NCBI GenBank assembly: GCA_963592435.1
Contig: CAVAWT010000051.1
Span: 1 to 8,724 of the forward strand
Origin: Phoenicibacter sp963592435
GTDB lineage: Bacteria; Actinomycetota; Coriobacteriia; Coriobacteriales; Eggerthellaceae
DNA: 8,724 bases
Reading direction: 5' to 3'
Within the stretch, counting starts at the first letter, position 1. Each line of letters starts with the position of its first letter. Positions 1 through 6,100 of the stretch are shown in pieces. Both the position numbers and the translations under genes were made by a program. The notes beneath the pieces were generated by a model. That model was not told the origin of the DNA. It was given only the letters and a program-made list of their open reading frames with translations, and searched no databases.

Positions 1-1
1 T

Positions 2-181
2 AGTGAACACACCGAGTTTTCCACTTGACGCGTCTGTTTGGATGCCATCGGTTGTAACCAAAGTGAGGCCACTCAGTTCTTCATCATTGCCTTTGACGAA
101 CTTGAGCGTCGTTGGGTTGCTTTCAGAAAGGCTGGAAAGTGCAGTCTTCATTTTGTCTTTGTCAAAACCATAGGTTGACCC
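2..181 (-). other. N-terminal cap of a fifth LRR cartridge (partial, cut by window edge)
   Basis: The last 60 residues in the window read STYGFDKDKMKTAL, NPTTLKFVKGNDEELSGLTL, then DGIQTDASGKLGVFT. They align with the first half of the other N-caps. Each earlier cap of this kind is followed by an LRR run, so a fifth LRR cartridge is expected just outside the window. Confidence 0.75.
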
Positions 182-3100
182 AACAGCAACATAGGTGCGC
201 GTCTCAGTGCGTGTCACATCAGCAAGTTCTGCTGGAGTGTATGCCGTGCCATCACCATTGTCATACCACTTGCCGTCAGCACCATCGATCTGCGCACTGT
301 CAGGCGCTGGCAGGTAACCGTCTGTGCCAACCCATTTAAAGTCAGCCCCCAATTTTATTTCTGCAAGCTTATTGCAAGAATTGAACATCTCCTGCATATT
401 CGTTACGCTCGAAGTGCTGAAACTAGACAGATCAAGAGAAGCAAGGTTGGTGCAACCAGAGAACATCTCCTGGAAAGAAGTAACTTTTGATGTGTCAAAA
501 TTTGACAGATTTAAGGATGTTAGATTTTTCCATTCATAGAACATTCTGTACATCGAAGTCGCACTTTTTGTGCTCATGTTGGATAAGTCAATGGTGCTTA
601 AGCCATTGCAACCAGCAAATAGATACATCATGTTGCCAACATTTGACGTGTCAAAATTAGAAATGTCAAGGGATGTCAAACTTTCACAATAGGCAAACAT
701 TGAAAACATCGCCGTGACACTAGAGGTGTTGAAGTTCTTCACATCGATGGAAGTGAGCGCCTTGCACTGGCTGAACATGTTTGACAGGTCAGTAGCTTGT
801 GAGGTGTCAAATCCAGAAACATTAATTGAAGGAAGGGATAGGCAATTATAAAACATACATTTAAAATCCGTTACCCTCGAAGTGTCAAATTTGGACACAT
901 CGAGTGATGTGAGTGCTTGACAATCATAAAACATCTCTGCCATGTTTGTCACATTTGAAGTTTTAAAGCTCGTCATATTCACGGATGTGAGGGCATTGCA
1001 TTGTTGAAACATCGAATTCATGTTTGTCACATTCGAAGTGTCGAAGTTCGAGAGATCGAGAGAGATGATGTGGGTCGACTGATTAAACATCTCGCTCATG
1101 TTAGTTACTTTTGATGTGTCGAAGCTAGACACGTCAAGGGATGTGAGGGCGCTTCTTTGAGAGAACATTCCACTCATGTTGGTGACTTTCGAAGTGTCGA
1201 GATTTGTGCAAACGATTGTTTGAATAAGTCCTCCCAAAGCTCCCGTGCGTGCAGCGCCATTCAAGAATGAACTGCTGTCTTGAGGTGCGAACATAACATG
1301 CTCAGTGCCTGAAGGATTGCCGTCATCACCCATTGGAGCGACGTAGATTGTCAACTTGTCTTCTGATTGGAACACACCAATTTTTTCAGAGTCGTCCGCC
1401 TGAATGCCTTCCGATGCGGCAGAAATGCATGTTAGATCCGCAATTTCTTCAGAACTGCCTTTAACAAACTTCAAGGTTGTAGGATTGTCGGCTTGCAGTG
1501 TTTTGATCGCTGTCGTCATCTTTGATTTGTCAATGGTATAGGGCAGAAACGCCACATAAGTGTGCGCCTCAGTGCGTGTGACGTCTGCCAACTCAGCAGG
1601 AGTGTAGGATGTTTTGTCGCCTGCTGTCTTGTCGTACCACTTGCCATCAGCACCTGCAATTTTTTCACCGTCAGGTGCAGGGAGGTAACTTTCTGTTCCG
1701 ACAAACACGAAATCCTTACCAAGTGTCACTTCTTCGAGACCAAAACACTGATTGAACATTTTTCTCATTGAAGTAACTTTTGAAGTGCTAAAACTTGATA
1801 GATCAAGAGAAGTTAGGGCTGGACAATTTTGGAACATAAAGTCCATTTCTGTAACATTTTCAGTATTAAAGTTCGAGAGATTGATGGAAGTTAGAGCAGA
1901 ACAATAATTAAACATGGCACTCATATTCGTAACTTTCCCTGTATTGAAGCTCGACACATTAAGTGAAGTAATCTTAGCGCAACCCGAGAACATTGAGTAC
2001 ATATTAGAAACGTTTGAAGTGTCAAAGTTTGACAAATCAAGTGAGGTTAATGATGCAGAACAGTTGTTAAACATATAGCTCATCGAGGTGACGTTTTCAG
2101 TATTAAAGCTTGACAGATCAAGTGAGGAAAGAGATCCGCAGTTAGAGAACATGGAGCCCATATTGGTAACGTTTGCAGTGTTAAAGCTAGTCACATTAGG
2201 AGAACTCAGGGAAGAGCAATTATAAAACATATAGCTCATGTTTGTGGCTTTCGACGTGTCAAGGTTTCCACAGTCAATGCTTGTGAGCTTGGCAAGATCT
2301 GTTACAGAAGTGCTGCCGTTAACAACACAAAGCAAATAACTACTATCCTCGGGCGCATAAACAACATGCGTTGTGCCAGATGGTGTTCCGTCATCCTTCA
2401 TCGGTGCAATCCAAATTGTTAGATTATCGGCTGACGTGAACACGCCAATTTTCCCAGTTGAAGCGTCTGTTTGGATGCCTTCGGTGGTAAGCGATGTGAG
2501 TCCAGTCAAATCTGCGTCATCGCCTTTGACAAACTTTAGCGTTGTTGGGTTGTTGTCAGAAAGCGTTTTTAGCTCAGTCTGCATCTTCGCTTTGTCAAGG
2601 CTATAAGAATCCCCAACCGCGACATAGGTGTGAGCTTCAGTGCGTGCCACAGTTGCCAAATCAGCTGGAGTGTAGGCTGTCATGTCGCCTGTCTTGTCAT
2701 ACCACTTGCCATCGGCCCCTGCAATCTGTGCGCTGTCAGGTGCTGGGAGGTAACCATCAGTTCCAACAAAGGTGAAGTCTTTGCCCAAGGTCACTTCTTC
2801 AAGCTTGCTACAACCATTGAACATGGAATCAGCATTTGTCACCGCCGACGTGTTAAAGCTCGTCAGATCAAGCGACGCAAGACTCGAGCAATTTGCGAAC
2901 ATGGTCTTCATGACTTTAACTTGTGAAGTGTCAAAATTTGTTAAATCAAGAGTAGTGAGTTTTGAGCAACCACTAAACATGCCTTCCATATCCGTGACTT
3001 TTGAAGTGTCAAAATCTTCAAAATCAAGAGAGGTCAAGGCGTTGCAATCTTTGAACATATATTTCGTCGATGTCAGCTCGCTTGCTTCATTAAAACTCGA

Positions 3101-6100
3101 TAGGTCAACCGACTCTAGTTTTTGACAACCATCAAACATTGCAGACACTGTCGTTGTTGCCTTCACATTTAGTTTATCCAGACCTGAAATTTCAGTTAAT
3201 GAATTGCAACTTTGAAACATGCATGAAAAGCTCTTTACCTTTGAGGTGTCAAAGGTTGAGACATCTAGTGAGGTTAATTTTGCATTCAGATAAAACATGT
3301 CTGTCATCGATGTTGCATTTGACGTATCCAGGTTTGCGAGGTCCATGCTTGTTAGCTCGGTTAAATTGGTGCCAGCACTAGAGGCCTTCAACAAACCATA
3401 GCTGTCCTGAGGAGCATAAATCACATCATCAGTGCCAGAAGGCGATCCGTCGTCTTTCATTGGAGCTACCCAAATCGTTGTCTTGTCGTCTGAGGTGAAA
3501 ACGCCAATTTTGGCTGAGGTGGTTTCCTGAATGCCAGTTGTGTCAATTGCAGTTTTTCCAGAAATGTCTGATGAACTGCCCTTCACAAAGCTCACAGTTG
3601 TTGGTTGGTTGGACGCAAGACCCTGCATGGCAGTCCAAAACGCTGTTTTGCTCAAGACATAAGGTTTAAGCGCCGCATAGGTGCGAGCCTCGGTGCGTGT
3701 CACACCAGCAAGAGCCTCTGGAGTGTAGACAGTTGCATCAGTTGTGTCGTACCAATTGCCATCAGCTCCTGCAATCTGTGCGCTGTCAGGTGCTGGGAGG
3801 TAACCATCAGTTCCAACAAATGCAAAGTCTTTGCCCAAGGTCACTTCTTCAAGCTTGCTACAACCATTAAACATTTCAGTCATCTTCGTAACCTCTGAAG
3901 TGTTAAAGTTATCAAGTTTGAGAGTTGCGAGCCCTGAGCATGAACTAAACATCCTAAACATGGTTGCTGTTTGAGAAGTGTCGAAATTCTCCAAATCAAG
4001 AGAAGAGAGCTTATTGCAATTGAAAAACATATATGCCATATCCGTGACTTGCGAGGTGTCAAAGTTCTTTAAATCTAGAGAAGTGAGACTCGTGCACCCA
4101 CAAAACATATAATACATGTTTGTCACTTGTGAGGTGTCAAAGTTCTTTAAATCTAGAGAAGTGAGTCCGTTACAGTAGGTGAACATATAAGACATGTTCT
4201 TCACTTTAGAAGTGTCGAAGTTATGTATATCCAGTGATGTGAGGGCACTGTTATAAAACATACCTGACATATCTGTAACTTTAGATGTGTCAAAACTTGC
4301 AACATTTAGAGATGTGAGGCTTGCGCAATAATAGAACATGTATCCCATATTTGTAACACTCGATGTGTCAAAATTATTGAGGTCCAAGGTTGTGAGCGAT
4401 TGACAATAGTAGAACATGTTATACATATTTGTCGCTTTTGAAGTGTTAAAGCTAGCCAGGTTCAAAGAAGTGAGTGCCCTACAGTTATTAAACATATTGT
4501 ACATGCTCAAAACTTGAGAAGTATTAAAGTTATCTATGTTAAGCGTCGTTAGGGTTGTGCAGTTGTAGAACATATTCAACATGTTCGTCACTTTTGAAGT
4601 GTCGAGATTGTCGCAACTTATGGTTGTCAGAGTCGTTAATCCAGTCCCGTTCGTCGAATCAGCAGACAACAGATAGGAGGAATCTTTCGGCGCATAAATC
4701 ACACTGCCCGTCATCTTAGGACTTGTGTCGCCATCATTCATCGGTGCGATGTAGATCGTGCTTTTGTCTGATGACTGGAAAACACCGATTTTACCAGCAG
4801 AGCCATCTGCCTGAATTCCGTCTGTTGCAACCGAAGTTAGACCGCTCAAGTCTGCGTCATTTCCCTTGACAAACTTGAGCGTTGTTGGGTTGTCACTGGC
4901 AAGTGCCTTCAAAGCTGTTAACATCTTTGTTTTGTCAAGGTCATAAGATGTTCCAAACGAGAAGCAAGGGTTAACACCAAGTGATCGGAGTGCAGTGTTA
5001 GAAAAGTTCGTTTGACCATTTTCACTAATTGATTGGAAATATCCTGACGAAGTTGTTGAAGCTGAGCGAAGCCACCATTCAGCATACTCGCAACCACTCG
5101 CACCAGAAGCACTTCGGGTTTTATCTACATTTTTAATTGCGTAGTTATAGCTTGCACCAGTTGCAATCGACTTGTCGGCAAACCAAGCATATTGCGAACC
5201 TTCTGCAAGCAAATCAGATGCAGTTGCACCTGTGACCTCGCTGTAGGACAAAAGCCAGAACTTGTCGTCTGTCTTGCCATCAGCTGCCCAAGATCCAGTT
5301 GCGTCTGTTGCTGACGATTTCGTCACTGCCGAAGGAGCAATTCCCGACAATGCGTTTGCAACGTAACCATCCCCACTCATGAGGTCTCTCATTTCAGAGC
5401 TCGCCCATCCGCCGGCACTTGTGACAGTTGAGTTCATTTTCTGAGCAGTAGGCAGCGAATGAGTTGCCATGAACGTGAGCGTTGAGCCATCGCCACTGTT
5501 TGTGTCATCTGCAGTGTTCAAGTGCTCGCCGACGTTTATGATCCGAAACTCTGCATAAGCGTTAAGTGGCGTAGCTTCAGCGTCAACATCGTCGCCGTTA
5601 TATTTAGTGTAGAGGTGGTATTTATCTGAAGCCATTAGAGCTTTATATTCACTTGTGACAGAACCCTCTGCTTCAGTTGTGCCAGCTGCAACCTCAGCCT
5701 CCATCGTCTTTATGTCAGCTTGAATTTCAGCTGATGATTTGAAAACGTTCCAAGCTTCCTTGACATAGGAATCACGAGCAAATTCTTTGTCTGCCGCGTT
5801 GTTTCCTTGGTTGGCAGTGTCAGACGTGTTACCAGTTGTGACCTTATAGGATGGAGAGATCCAATAAGTCGATTCACCATCTGCTGAGTCATCAGGCACC
5901 CAGTTTGCATAAAGAGTGACATCTTCAGTGACTGTGTCTTTATCAAAGTCCCACTTCTTCATGCCTTTTTCTTCGTCAACTGCACAAGCTGCGTTGTTGT
6001 ACCACCCTTCAATTTTAAGACCAGTTGAAGTGCCAGCTGACGTGGTTGGGTCTGTTATCGTCTTGTTCTTTTTCACAGTTTGAGTTGCAGGCGTTGTTCC

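Larger units (their letters stand above)
2718..3874 (-). repeat. Near-identical 107-base direct repeat pair in C-caps 1 and 2
   Basis: Positions 3768-3874 and 2718-2824 match with four differences that I can count, offset by exactly 1,050 bases (350 codons). Immediately to the right (the LRR side) the similarity stops at the MF codons. To the left it fades gradually. Confidence 0.85.

Noticed and set aside
2373..3898. Several overlapping plus-strand ORFs of 77-117 codons in two frames
   Set aside because: They recur at equivalent positions in each cartridge because the minus-strand repeats recur. Their residue strings are reverse-frame echoes of the LRRs and caps.
368..4621. Regularly spaced DNA repeats resembling a CRISPR array
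   Set aside because: The period is 78 bases in one coding frame, the copies are degenerate, and there is no constant repeat with unique spacers. The pattern is explained by 26-residue LRRs.
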